From: Planctomycetota bacterium
GTDB lineage: Bacteria > Planctomycetota > Phycisphaerae > Phycisphaerales > Phycisphaeraceae
NCBI GenBank assembly: GCA_016350165.1
Contig: CP066225.1
Coordinates: 2,046,001 to 2,110,000 of the forward strand
Direction of reading: 5' to 3'
DNA: 64,000 nt
Below are positions 56,247-64,000 of the stretch, one piece after another. The position numbers were made by a program, and so were the translations under genes. Every line of letters starts with the position of its first letter. The first letter of the stretch is position 1. The notes beneath the pieces are model-generated. The model saw only the letters and a program-made list of their open reading frames with translations. It searched no databases and was not told where the DNA came from.

Positions 56247-56828
56247 TTATTCAAATGTGAAGCGTTGGCGCATTTTGACGAGTTCTGGTTCGATTTCTTC
56301 GATAAGGCGACCGACTGCGCTACCGTTGCCATCACAACAGAGAGCTGCGAGGTGGTGTGCATAGTGAAGATGCAGACATTTGATCATGAGGAAGTTGCTG
56401 ATGCCGCCGATACCCCGTGCGCGAAGGGTTTCGAGAAGCGTAGGTGATGCTTCGACAACTTTGCGATCGGCTTGTGTGAGCAAATCCCAACGCTTATTGA
56501 TGTATGCACGATGATCGTCGGCGACTTGATGTTCTAACTCGCCATTAGACATGATTTTTTGCTGAAGCTGATCGATAGCACCACGACGTTCCATGTCTGA
56601 GAGAACAACACTGAGGCGAGGAGAGGTTAGCCAGTAGAGTGTTGGGAAGGGGATAAGTTTTTCGCCGCCATCGCATCGGACACTGTGACCTTCACCACAA
56701 TGATGAACAGGGTAGTTTTCAATGACAACAGGTTCACCCTCCCCTGTTCTGATGACGACACGTACAACACCTCGAGGCATACGTCCGAGTTGCTGCTTGA
56801 GAAGATTTGCATCGTGATCAGTCAGCAT
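56247..56828 (-). CDS. DUF501-family protein
   Basis: 193 residues from the ATG at 56828 (AGGAG 8 nt upstream; an ATG at 56834 is also possible). RMPRGVVRVVIRTGEGEPVVIENYPV, then PFPTLYWLTSPRLSVVLSDMERRGAI and, near the end, RGIGGISNFLMIKCLHLHYAHHLA fit the DUF501 family, in which the strings PFPTLYWLT and KCLHxHYAHxLA are strongly conserved. The role is unknown; in other phyla it travels with exopolyphosphatase and enolase genes, absent here. Confidence 0.9.
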   Translation of the reverse strand: MLTDHDANLLKQQLGRMPRGVVRVVIRTGEGEPVVIENYPVHHCGEGHSVRCDGGEKLIPFPTLYWLTSPRLSVVLSDMERRGAIDQLQQKIMSNGELEHQVADDHRAYINKRWDLLTQADRKVVEASPTLLETLRARGIGGISNFLMIKCLHLHYAHHLAALCCDGNGSAVGRLIEEIEPELVKMRQRFTFE

Positions 56829-56972
56829 ATTCATGACTCCTATCGTCCAATGAAGCACAATCCGATCAATGAGAAAAAGATCGGTGTCATTCGTAATGAT
56901 AGCAAGATGGGGGTCGTGTGAGGGGCACGATGAAAGAGGGGAAGTTATTCAGAAATTAAATGGTATTGGAGA

Positions 56973-57485
56973 TCAGTTATCGCCTGCGAGGAATGGGTTG
57001 ATGAGTGAGTCAATGTCGTGAGGGGGGAGATCATCGAAGAAGTCGTGACCTGCGACCCATAAGTTGAAGAATGTGTCGAGATCGTAGTTCATTTTGAAGC
57101 GTTCACCGCTGCTGAGCAGGTGGATTTGGGACTGATTATTGGCTTGAACACATGCGAAGATATTGCATCCAAACTCGCAGAAGAGGATGAGGTTGCGAGG
57201 CCATTGATCGCCGCATCGCTTCCAGTCGTCCCGAATGCGCCAATAGGTGCTGGCGATATCGCCGAATTCAGAGCAGTAGCCATCGCTGGTACCGATGAGG
57301 CCGTAACCGGGCCCGAAGCCGCCGTTGCCGATTCTGGTGAGAACAGAGCGAAGCAGATCAGGGAGTATGAGGCCGAGTCTGGCTTCGACTGCTTTGATAT
57401 CGTGATCTTTTGCCACGTTGTAAGGGAGGTGGATATTTTTAAGATCAATGAAGTGTCGTATGTTGTTGATGGTGTCTTTGGCCAT
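56973..57485 (-). CDS. SMI1/KNR4 (SUKH) family protein
   Basis: 170 residues from the ATG at 57485, with GGGG 6 nt upstream; the open frame runs 16 codons further. VEARLGLILPDLLRSVLTRIGNGGFGPGYGLIG is the SMI1/KNR4 signature, followed by a WPRNLILFCEFGCNIFACV core. SUKH proteins are often immunity proteins against polymorphic toxins, but many are stand-alone. No toxin gene is beside it. A terminator lies between this gene and the RNA gene on its right. Confidence 0.88.
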   Translation of the reverse strand: MAKDTINNIRHFIDLKNIHLPYNVAKDHDIKAVEARLGLILPDLLRSVLTRIGNGGFGPGYGLIGTSDGYCSEFGDIASTYWRIRDDWKRCGDQWPRNLILFCEFGCNIFACVQANNQSQIHLLSSGERFKMNYDLDTFFNLWVAGHDFFDDLPPHDIDSLINPFLAGDN

Positions 57486-57632
57486 GCATCGCCCCTTAAG
57501 TGCGGAGGAAATGACACACATGTATATGAGCATTTTGCATGGAGAAGGTTGCCACGTCTAGACTTTTTGGCTGAGGTTAATGGGATTGTGGTGATACTAA
57601 TTACGAAAGGGGGTCTGTAGAAATGCGCGCAA

Positions 57633-57903
57633 TAAAAAAGGCCAGAGCCCTCAAAGGACTCCAGCCTCGCCTGTGTTGTCTGAATTTAGTTGTGAAAACC
57701 TATAAGTGGTGAGGGACCAGGACAGGGAGGGTTTGGTGTTGTCGATTCACGAGGAACACGGGGAGAAACGCGAGAACCATGCCCTGATCCCAGCACGAGG
57801 AGATCACATTTGATTTTTCATCCTCACTTGTAACTTGCTTGTGAGCGTCACTTTTATCGGTGACTGAAGCAAGTAATGAGGAAGCCGTTAACCGGCTTGA
57901 TGT
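57633..57903 (-). ncRNA. Probable structured non-coding RNA, about 270 nt
   Basis: On the minus strand a promoter (TTGACA at 57931-57936, 16 bases, TATCCT at 57909-57914) precedes a stretch with no protein frame and a strong terminator at 57639-57667 followed by TTTTTT. Between them are a hairpin AAGCCG/CGGCTT (57882-57898); a long hairpin with CCTCA/TGAGG, ACTTGCTT/AAGCAAGT and GTCAC/GTGAC (57822-57881); and a long stem whose base pairs 57713-57724 with 57780-57791 (12 bp, two wobbles). I could not match it to 6S, SRP, tmRNA or RNase P RNA. It could instead be an attenuated leader of the SMI1/KNR4 gene. Confidence 0.65.
57639..57667 (-). terminator. Terminator of the non-coding RNA
   Basis: Read on the minus strand, AGGCTGGAGTCC / GGGCTCTGGCCT forms a 12-bp stem with three wobbles and a 5-nt loop, followed by TTTTTT. 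Confidence 0.82.
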
Positions 57904-57908
57904 TTAAA

Positions 57909-57936
57909 AGGATACCACCGTCCTTTTATATGTCAA
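57909..57936 (-). promoter_or_regulatory. Sigma-70-type promoter of the non-coding RNA
   Basis: TTGACA, a 16-base spacer and TATCCT on the minus strand, with an A/T-rich stretch upstream. It is the best promoter-like pair I noticed in the window. Confidence 0.6.
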
Positions 57937-58724
57937 GCTCGGATGGAATTTTTTGAACTTTTTTTCGCTGAATAATGGAATATAGTGACACCTGAGAATT
58001 AAACTTATTTAAGTACTTAATTTATATACACTTAAATTATCAACCAACTCTCCACCGCACGTATGTTCAACGGTAATTATGCCCATCAAATTGGACTTGG
58101 TCGGGCAATTTTCGGCAACCGCCATGCCATTCTCCGGGACGCTAACCGAACTCTTCCACCAAAGTTTCATGAATGTGGCACACAAAACGCAACTGCCATT
58201 TGAGAACATTTTGCTTGTCATGTTTGTCAGTAAATTGCGACATGGAAGGGGCATTACATCGTATTACAAGTGCAACTTACGCATTTATTAATAACTGCAT
58301 ATCAATAATGCTAGCACAATCGTAATACTTTGATTGATTATCAGTAAAACCACTAAGCAACAGGTCTAACACGTTAGGTCTATGCGTTGATTAGATGATG
58401 AGTAAAGACTACTTCGCAATAGCTGCTTTGGTGCACTGTAAAGTGAGTAAGGGTTTATACAGCTTCTTTGCTTGTAGCCTTACAATTATTCAAGCATTTA
58501 CCATTTCGATAAGTTACTACGGCTTGAATGTGTTATTGCGTGCATGTGTAAAAGGAATGTCTGATGTATTTAGCCTTTTATTCAGCGAAAATATGGTTGT
58601 TCCTTTGTGTAGACAATTTCGGTCAACATGTTTGCGATATAGCATGGTTAAGGGCGCACAAGTATTGGCTGCTCGTATAGCATGTCGCCTGATGAATGAA
58701 AATTTGTGATTGGGTGAAGGTGTA
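57937..58724. other. Region without a convincing gene
   Basis: 788 AT-rich bases. Open frames exist at 58009-58254 (-), 58079-58291 (+) and 58395-58709 (+). None has a ribosome-binding site, recognisable domain or codon pattern like the neighbours. It may hold a decayed gene. Confidence 0.4.
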
Positions 58725-59765
58725 TTACTTCAAGCTGGCACGCTGGAGGCGATCGTTGATTGCGCGACCAAGGTTTTGGCTTGGAACACGAATGGCGATG
58801 ATGGCATCAAGTTTTTCATGGTCTAATCGACGCATAGACCCGAAGAGATTGGCTGCAGCTTCGTTGAGGTCTCCGGTATCTGAAAGCACCTCATGGATAA
58901 CGATGTTGCTGGGGAGCTGTGCGTTTTTCAGATTGTTGGTGAAGCTAATGAGACCAACACGCTGGCCAAGCGAGAGGGGGTCAATATCGCTGATGCTGTC
59001 GATGAGGTGAAGATTGGTTTTAGGAGCATAGTGACGCTCGAGCATGCCGGGGGATGCGGCGCCTTTTTCAGCGGACTCTTTGAGTGTCGCGTCCTTGGGA
59101 TCGACGAGCTTGACGTTACCCTTGCCGAGAATGCTCTCAAGGGCTTCAAGGGAGGTGCCACCAAGGCGGAGGACGGTTGGGATATCGCCTACAACGGAGA
59201 TAACGGTGCTTTCGAGACCGGTTTCAGAGGGACCACCATCGAGGATCATGGAGAGTTCGTCGCCAAATTCAGCCCAGACGTGCTCGGCTGTGGTGGGTGA
59301 GATGGATGCAAACTTGTTTGCAGATGGAGCGGCGATGGCGGTGCCGGTTTGTTCGATGAGGGAACGTGCGACCGGATGTTTGGGTAGACGGAGGCCGACG
59401 GTTTGAAGGCCCGAGGTGACGATATCAGGGATGATGTCTTTCTTTTTGACGACGAGGGTGAGCGGGCCAGGCCAAAAGGCGGCAGCGAGTTTAATTGCGG
59501 CTTCGTTGAAGTCGGCTGCGATTTCTTTGGCTGCTTCAACTGAATCGACATGAACGATGAGTGGGTCGAAAGCGGGACGAGCTTTTAGGTTGAAGACCTG
59601 AGCAACGGCTTGGGAGTCGAATGCGTTGGCACCGAGGCCGTAGACGGTTTCGGTTGCAAAAGCGACGACGCCACCTGCACGGATGATGTCTGCAGCTTCC
59701 TGGAGAGATTGCAGCTCGTAGCCGTCACGGATATTGGTGGGAAGTTGGTCTTGAAACTCGCTCAT
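58725..59765 (-). CDS. sua5: L-threonylcarbamoyladenylate synthase (Sua5 type)
   Basis: 346 residues. The N-terminal YrdC domain (about 20-210) has VVAFATETVYGLGANAFD, KARPAFDPLIVHV and AAPSANKFASISPT. The C-terminal Sua5 domain starts near SPGMLERHYAPKT and makes this the long archaeal/eukaryal-type Sua5 rather than the short TsaC. It makes threonylcarbamoyl-AMP for the t6A modification of tRNAs reading ANN codons. Upstream bases are shared with a divergent transporter gene. Confidence 0.94.
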   Translation of the reverse strand: MSEFQDQLPTNIRDGYELQSLQEAADIIRAGGVVAFATETVYGLGANAFDSQAVAQVFNLKARPAFDPLIVHVDSVEAAKEIAADFNEAAIKLAAAFWPGPLTLVVKKKDIIPDIVTSGLQTVGLRLPKHPVARSLIEQTGTAIAAPSANKFASISPTTAEHVWAEFGDELSMILDGGPSETGLESTVISVVGDIPTVLRLGGTSLEALESILGKGNVKLVDPKDATLKESAEKGAASPGMLERHYAPKTNLHLIDSISDIDPLSLGQRVGLISFTNNLKNAQLPSNIVIHEVLSDTGDLNEAAANLFGSMRRLDHEKLDAIIAIRVPSQNLGRAINDRLQRASLK

Positions 59766-60200
59766 AACTCAACGGTATCAATTGGAGGGTGGGTGCGTCA
59801 AATCAGTTGACTGGATGGGAAGATGGAGAAGGGACGGACGTGACTGAGGAGTAAGGGCAGGCAGATGCGACGCTTGCAAGGGTGATGGAATAGGTTATGT
59901 TGAGGGTGGACGTCTTGTTTTTGGCGATGATGAAAAGATTGGTGAACACGAGGCGTGTAGCCGAACTACATAGATAGTAAGACTGATACGCATGTTGATC
60001 ACGTGCCTGCTGCACGGCATCGGTTGCAGCAGGAAGCCAAAAGTGCGTTGTGATGAGTGGTGGGTGTTGGTTGTCATTAAATAACGATGAAGGGACGTGA
60101 AGCTGAAGCTCGCAAGTGGGCGGTGCTTCTGAGTGTGCTTTTGCATGGTTGAGTCGGGAAGGGATGCTAGCGGGGAGAGGGATGATTGGATAGCTAATCA
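59766..60200. other. Divergent region between sua5 and the MFS gene
   Basis: 435 bases. A leftward frame at 59803-60201 gives 132 residues with reasonable codon use (many C-ended codons), but its only start is a TTG that overlaps the transporter start and no family is recognised. In G-rich sequence the complementary strand has few stop codons, so the frame may be accidental. Confidence 0.35.
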
Positions 60201-61601
60201 ATGATTACTCGGATGACACAATCAATGGCGCCTTCGGCGCAGCCTTATATGACGCGGCAGAGTTATCGACAGGAGTTGATAACGGTGATGCTGTTCCCAC
60301 TTGCGATCTCATTGTTTGAGGGTTCGGTCATTACGGTGCTTGCGAAGATGGTGTTTGATGTTGGGTGGTTTGCGTTTGCGACGATGATGGCTGCACCAAT
60401 GTTTGCGAACCTGACTTCATTTGCATGGACAAGACTTGCGAAGGGAAGAAGGAAGGTCAGTGTCATTGCGTCATTGCAGGCAACCTTGCTTGTGTGTTTG
60501 ATTGCAGTTGCACTTTTGCCAGTGAGCCCACTGGGCGGTTTACTACTGGTTTGTTTTACCGTTCTGTCACGATGCTGTTTGGCTGGCGTAGCGACGTTGC
60601 GTTCGACTGTATGGCGACAAAATTACCCGAGACGATCACGCGCGAAAATTACATCTAAATTAGTTCTGATTACTTCATTGGTTTTGGCGCTTGGTCCGAT
60701 CCCGATTTATAAGTTGCTTGAATATGATGAGACGTTGTATCGGCCGTTGTATATCGCTGTGGCGGTGATTGCAGCGATAGGCGTATTTGCCTATTCACGT
60801 ATTAGACTGCGTGAAGAGAAGCAGCTGTTGAATCATGAACGACGAGATAAGAAAGACATTGATTCATCTGAGCCGAGTGCGACGTTTTTATCCGTACTTA
60901 AAAATGATAAGTTTTACAGGCACTACATGACTTGGCAGTTCTTTGCAGGGGTTGGGAACATGATGGGTGAAACTGCAATCATTGCACTTATCATCCATTG
61001 GGTCAGACAGGACAATAGTGATTGGATTACAAATTATCGTTTTGTGATTCCTGTGATTTTGTCAGCAACGATACCGATGATTGTCGCGACGTTGACAATA
61101 CCGTTGTGGGCGAGGTACATGGACCGCGTACATATCACACGGTTTAGGACTAAACATGCATATACGTGGGTGTTTGCACAGTTTGGCTATTGGGTGATAG
61201 GGATGATGGGGCCGGCAATGTGGCCGTTGGTTGCGCTACCTCGTATTGTGCAAGGGCTTGCGAGATCAGGTGGTTTATTAGCATGGAATTTAGGTCATAA
61301 CGATTTTGCAGATAAACGACTTGTGACCACGTATATGGGCATTCATGTAACGTTAACAGGTGTAAGAGGATTGTTTTCACCCTATTTGGCGGTGCTGTTG
61401 TTATTTGGGTGGGAAGGATCATGGTTGTCTGAGTACATTTCATTTTCTGGCATAGAACATCATATTTTTCTTATAACGACCGTATTTTGTCTGATTGCTC
61501 AGGCTGGGTTCTTCTGGCTTGATCGAATGTACAAGAAACAAAAAGAAGCTGAAAATAAGTACGAATTAAAAGATCAAGAAAAAAGTACAGCGGTTGATTA
61601 G
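60201..61601 (+). CDS. Major facilitator superfamily transporter
   Basis: 466 residues with about 12 hydrophobic segments in two halves separated by a charged loop (about 200-230, KQLLNHERRDKKDIDSSEP). The segment FLSVLKNDKFYRHYMTWQFFAGVGNMMGE opens the second half. No substrate motif is evident. The start at 60201 has a weak ribosome-binding site, and ATGs at 60213 and 60225 are alternatives; the start lies within a 15-bp palindromic element. The C-terminus is a polar, Lys/Glu-rich tail. Confidence 0.85.
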   Translation: MITRMTQSMAPSAQPYMTRQSYRQELITVMLFPLAISLFEGSVITVLAKMVFDVGWFAFATMMAAPMFANLTSFAWTRLAKGRRKVSVIASLQATLLVCLIAVALLPVSPLGGLLLVCFTVLSRCCLAGVATLRSTVWRQNYPRRSRAKITSKLVLITSLVLALGPIPIYKLLEYDETLYRPLYIAVAVIAAIGVFAYSRIRLREEKQLLNHERRDKKDIDSSEPSATFLSVLKNDKFYRHYMTWQFFAGVGNMMGETAIIALIIHWVRQDNSDWITNYRFVIPVILSATIPMIVATLTIPLWARYMDRVHITRFRTKHAYTWVFAQFGYWVIGMMGPAMWPLVALPRIVQGLARSGGLLAWNLGHNDFADKRLVTTYMGIHVTLTGVRGLFSPYLAVLLLFGWEGSWLSEYISFSGIEHHIFLITTVFCLIAQAGFFWLDRMYKKQKEAENKYELKDQEKSTAVD

Positions 61602-62082
61602 ATCGAATACAATAATTTGCGACTATTGTGACAAATTATTATTTAACAATAATTTATATAGTTATAAATAGTGCAGTAGGTGTGCAAAACCCAACAAATC
61701 AGTAATATAAAGCACTATTTTTGGCATTGTCATAACAGACGTTTCCAATGAATTGCTTACTGAGTAAATTTACTGACAACAAGTCGAAACAGTCATAAAA
61801 TAGATAACTAAGGGCATCTCGTATGACTTTCTGTGCGTACTAAAGAGGACAAAAGTGCGTGTAGAAGGACATTATCGGCACTAAATCCATAAGAGCGATT
61901 TTATTGGCAAAGTCGTGTTGACTTTTCGGACGTGTCAGACATTAAATGTACCAGTAATCATCTTGATTACATTTGTCGGTGAAGATACGTGATCTTTACT
62001 GTTAATTAACCTTGATCTATTGCGGGGAGTGTCAGTTGAGTCCTGCGGGGGATTCGTAATTGTTTTTGTAAGGGGAAGAATT
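61602..62082. other. AT-rich intergenic region
   Basis: 481 bases between two rightward genes. It includes the leader of the HTH-receiver gene. I see no terminator with a strong stem after the MFS gene and no repeat. Confidence 0.35.
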
Positions 62083-62670
62083 ATGACCGCAACACATCAA
62101 GTAACTAATTCACTAACTACTGGCCAAGTCGCGAAGTACTGTGGCGTCAACTACCGAACCGTGATTCGTTGGATCGAACGCGGCGAGATGAAGGCGTACC
62201 AGCTACCAGGACGCGGTGACAACCGTATTGAGGTTGAAGATCTGATCGCATTCTTGCGTAAGAATCAGATGCCAATTCCACTGGAACTATCTGGTGGCTT
62301 GAGCAGGATTCTTGTTGTAGAGAATGATCGGGCACAAGCTCAGTCATTGTCACAGGCTCTAACCAATGCAGGCTATGAGGTGCAGATTGCATCATTTGGC
62401 TTCCATGCTGGTGCACAGATTGATTCGTACAGACCTGCGCTGATCATTTTTGATCTGCAGACACCGGGTCTGGGCGGCATCGAAGCTGTTCACTACCTTC
62501 GTGGCAACAATCGAACGAAGCATCTGAAGGTGCTCTTGATCTCTGATAATGCCAATGAAGATCAGCATTCATTAATTGATGCTGGTGCGAATGGTGTGCT
62601 TCAGAAGCCGTTCCAAGCTCATGACCTTTTAAACAAGGTTGGGCAGTTGGTTGGCAAACCTAACGAATAA
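62083..62670 (+). CDS. Excisionase-type HTH fused to a response-regulator receiver
   Basis: 195 residues from the ATG at 62083 (AGGGGAAG upstream). Residues about 8-60 form a MerR/excisionase-like helix-turn-helix (LTTGQVAKYCGVNYRTVIRWIERGEMKAYQLPGRGDNRIEVEDLIAFLRK). Residues about 75-190 form a receiver: ILVVENDRAQAQ (acidic site VEND instead of VDDD), the phosphorylatable Asp in IIFDLQTPGLGG and Lys in LQKPF. The DNA-binding domain comes before the receiver, the reverse of the usual order. No kinase is adjacent. Confidence 0.9.
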   Translation: MTATHQVTNSLTTGQVAKYCGVNYRTVIRWIERGEMKAYQLPGRGDNRIEVEDLIAFLRKNQMPIPLELSGGLSRILVVENDRAQAQSLSQALTNAGYEVQIASFGFHAGAQIDSYRPALIIFDLQTPGLGGIEAVHYLRGNNRTKHLKVLLISDNANEDQHSLIDAGANGVLQKPFQAHDLLNKVGQLVGKPNE

Positions 62671-62746
62671 ACAACAAGAGCAGAACCCAATCGAATGCTG
62701 ATGAGCGGTTGACCGTTTGTTAGCATCGAAACTTTCATTGCACGTT

Positions 62747-62774
62747 AAACCTGGCCGCGGTGGCCAGGTTTTTT
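62747..62774 (+). terminator. Terminator of the HTH-receiver gene
   Basis: Perfect 10-bp stem AAACCTGGCC / GGCCAGGTTT followed by TTTT. Confidence 0.92.
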
Positions 62775-62872
62775 CATGTGTGCATATAGGTACTTGTACG
62801 ATTGAATAAAAGTCGAGGTGAGATGAGACGAATTGATTAACACCTGTTTGTAGGTGGCAGTACAATATTTAA

Positions 62873-63730
62873 ATGCCACGGATTAAGGACAACGCGATTT
62901 GTATTAAGCATCTCGACTGGTCAGAGACGAGCCAGATCGTTGTGCTGTTTACGGAATCGCATGGATTGATTCGTGGGGTTGCAAAGGGGTCGAAGCGAAA
63001 TTCACCGTCATTGATCGCCCGATTTTCTGGTGGGATTGAGTTGATGACGCAAGGCGAAGTGCTTGCGACGGTGAAGCAAACTGATGCATTGGCGGCCGTA
63101 ACTGAATGGGATTTACAGAAGGATTTCCATCCGTTTCGTCGCAAGCTCTCGATACAGCGATTGGGCTGCTATGCAGTTGATTTAGTTGGGCATATGTATC
63201 CGGAGCAAGACCCACATCCAAGCACTTATCACGTTTTACGTATGACGCTTGAAAAGCTGTGCGGCATTTATTTACAAAACAAATCGTGCCCTGAACAATT
63301 GCTTCAAGCGTGCATACTGACGTTTCAGTATTTGATTCTCAATGATGTGGGTTATGCGCCAAACTTTGAGTTTGATGTTCAGACGGGTGAAATTCTTAGC
63401 AAACAAAGCAGCTACAATTTCGATCCTGTTGCAGGCGGGTTAACGATGGGGTCAACGCGTGAAGATTGGCGTGTACGTCAGTCTACGGTTGAAGTGTTCA
63501 GACAGATCATACAACTGGTGCCGACTCAAACTGAGCAGACAAGTGATCAGGATGAGGATGCGAGAGAAGACCTGATCAAGCTTGCAATTTATACTTATGA
63601 ACAAGTCTATGCGTTACTTAGTCAAGTCGATCCTGACACGCTGATCAGAGGCAATCGTTTGTTATGTTCTTATATACGAGCGTTACTTGATAAGCAGCTA
63701 CCAACGATGCCATTCATTTTGGGTAAGTAA
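62873..63730 (+). CDS. recO: DNA repair protein RecO
   Basis: 285 residues. The N-terminal OB fold is clear: KDNAICIKHLDWSETSQIVVLFTESHGLIRGVAKGSKR. It is followed by the helical domain (LLQACILTFQYLILNDVGYAPNFEFD). RecO loads RecA with RecR and anneals single strands in recombinational repair. The zinc-binding cysteines seen in some RecO proteins after the YAP motif are absent, as in several other phyla. A long perfect inverted repeat starts at its stop codon. Confidence 0.93.
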   Translation: MPRIKDNAICIKHLDWSETSQIVVLFTESHGLIRGVAKGSKRNSPSLIARFSGGIELMTQGEVLATVKQTDALAAVTEWDLQKDFHPFRRKLSIQRLGCYAVDLVGHMYPEQDPHPSTYHVLRMTLEKLCGIYLQNKSCPEQLLQACILTFQYLILNDVGYAPNFEFDVQTGEILSKQSSYNFDPVAGGLTMGSTREDWRVRQSTVEVFRQIIQLVPTQTEQTSDQDEDAREDLIKLAIYTYEQVYALLSQVDPDTLIRGNRLLCSYIRALLDKQLPTMPFILGK

Positions 63731-63782
63731 ATTTGAATAAAAAATACGCAGCGGGCGAGCTGCGTATTTTTTATTCAAATTT
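63729..63782. terminator. Very strong bidirectional terminator
   Basis: Arms of 24 bases (63729-63752 and 63759-63782) are perfectly complementary with a 6-nt loop. The centre is TACGCAGC-GGGCGA-GCTGCGTA and the outer part is A/T-rich, giving T runs on both strands. It separates recO from the convergent gene at the right edge. Confidence 0.92.
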
Positions 63783-63793
63783 CTAACCACTGA

Positions 63794-64000
63794 TTAGCTT
63801 CGACTGACGATTTCGATGTTGTGCGGCGCATGAATTTTGTAGCGAATGCCACCCCATGTGAAGTGATTGCCGAACATCGAAGCGATACAGCAGAGCCAGT
63901 GAACAAACATCCAGAAAGGTGTCGCGAAGTATTCAAGCATCCAAACACCTGACAATTCTTCGTATGCCTGACGCTGAAGAGATGTTTTTGCTACTTGCTT
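63794..64000 (-). CDS. C-terminal end of a probable glycosyltransferase (runs off right edge)
   Basis: 68 residues before the stop. The end is ATPFWMFVHWLCCIASMFGNHFTWGGIRYKI followed by about a dozen residues. A membrane helix followed by a W-x-G-x-RY motif closes many GT2/GT21 membrane glycosyltransferases (ceramide glucosyltransferase- and HpnI-like), so I suggest that family. With the catalytic domain outside the window this is tentative. Confidence 0.55.
   Translation of the reverse strand, partial: KQVAKTSLQRQAYEELSGVWMLEYFATPFWMFVHWLCCIASMFGNHFTWGGIRYKIHAPHNIEIVSRS

Noticed and set aside
57633-57903. 6S RNA or SRP RNA identity for the candidate RNA
   Set aside because: The two ends are not complementary as in 6S RNA, and the conserved SRP domain IV string (GGAAGGNAGCAGCC-like) is missing.
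58009-58709. Three small open frames as genes (58009-58254 -, 58079-58291 +, 58395-58709 +)
   Set aside because: No ribosome-binding site, no domain and no codon pattern like the neighbours; two overlap on opposite strands.
59803-60201. A leftward 132-residue gene
   Set aside because: Its only start is a TTG overlapping the divergent transporter start; low stop-codon density in this strongly biased DNA explains the open frame. Kept as a remark only.

Overview
This 64 kb window looks like chromosomal DNA from a planctomycete, most likely class Phycisphaerae; I infer this from family content and ran no search. Seven or eight secreted proteins end in a PEP-CTERM sorting tail (PEPASLALL-type motif, hydrophobic stretch, RRRK). 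There are also two ECF sigma/anti-sigma modules, an AT-leaning intergenic style, and typical DUF4190, DUF501 and SLOG genes. No rRNA, tRNA, CRISPR array, prophage or insertion sequence was seen. Both ends cut through genes: a PutA-type proline dehydrogenase on the left and a glycosyltransferase-like C-terminus on the right.

Layout. 0-9 kb: putA fragment, SLOG protein, heme-type chemoreceptor, secreted protein, SLC13 anion transporter, YwiC-like protein, NifX-like protein and a glutamine amidotransferase. 9.5-16 kb: a 1280-residue autotransporter, a QueC-like protein and a Cache chemoreceptor. 16.8-19.4 kb: an ECF sigma factor with its membrane partner and a secreted protein. 20-24 kb: PilJ-type chemoreceptor, HD hydrolase, TetR regulator and GNAT. 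24-27.4 kb: four PEP-CTERM genes in a row. 27.6-33 kb: metallophosphoesterase, Met-rich Cu/Zn superoxide dismutase, mtnA and a second sigma/anti-sigma pair. 33-38.7 kb: two more PEP-CTERM proteins, an AraC regulator, an RRM protein and small proteins. 38.8-48.4 kb: SWIM-SNF2 helicase, CPBP and M16 proteases, a lipoprotein, a field of hairpin repeats and a ribBA with a degenerate GTP cyclohydrolase half. 48.8-57.5 kb: thioredoxin, GH42 beta-galactosidase, a PEP-CTERM trypsin-like protease, a sigma-54 two-component pair, DUF501 and SMI1/KNR4. 57.6-57.9 kb: a probable non-coding RNA gene with its own promoter and terminator. 58.7-64 kb: Sua5, an MFS transporter, an HTH-receiver protein and recO.

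The most striking property is not a gene. Base composition of the + strand follows a sawtooth that ignores gene orientation and gene boundaries. The strand is A+C-rich up to about 18.2 kb and flips abruptly, inside a gene, to G+T-rich. It fades to balance near 33-34 kb, becomes A+C-rich again, flips abruptly inside the 3' end of ribBA at about 48.3 kb, and fades to balance near 63.8 kb. The two flips lie about 30 kb apart and have the polarity of a bacterial replication origin. Just to the right of each flip is a long non-coding stretch with inverted copies of a core, GCGCACAAAA, that I saw nowhere else in the window, plus a second shared block. This could mark closely spaced origin-like or other strand-asymmetric loci. 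It is the finding most worth following.
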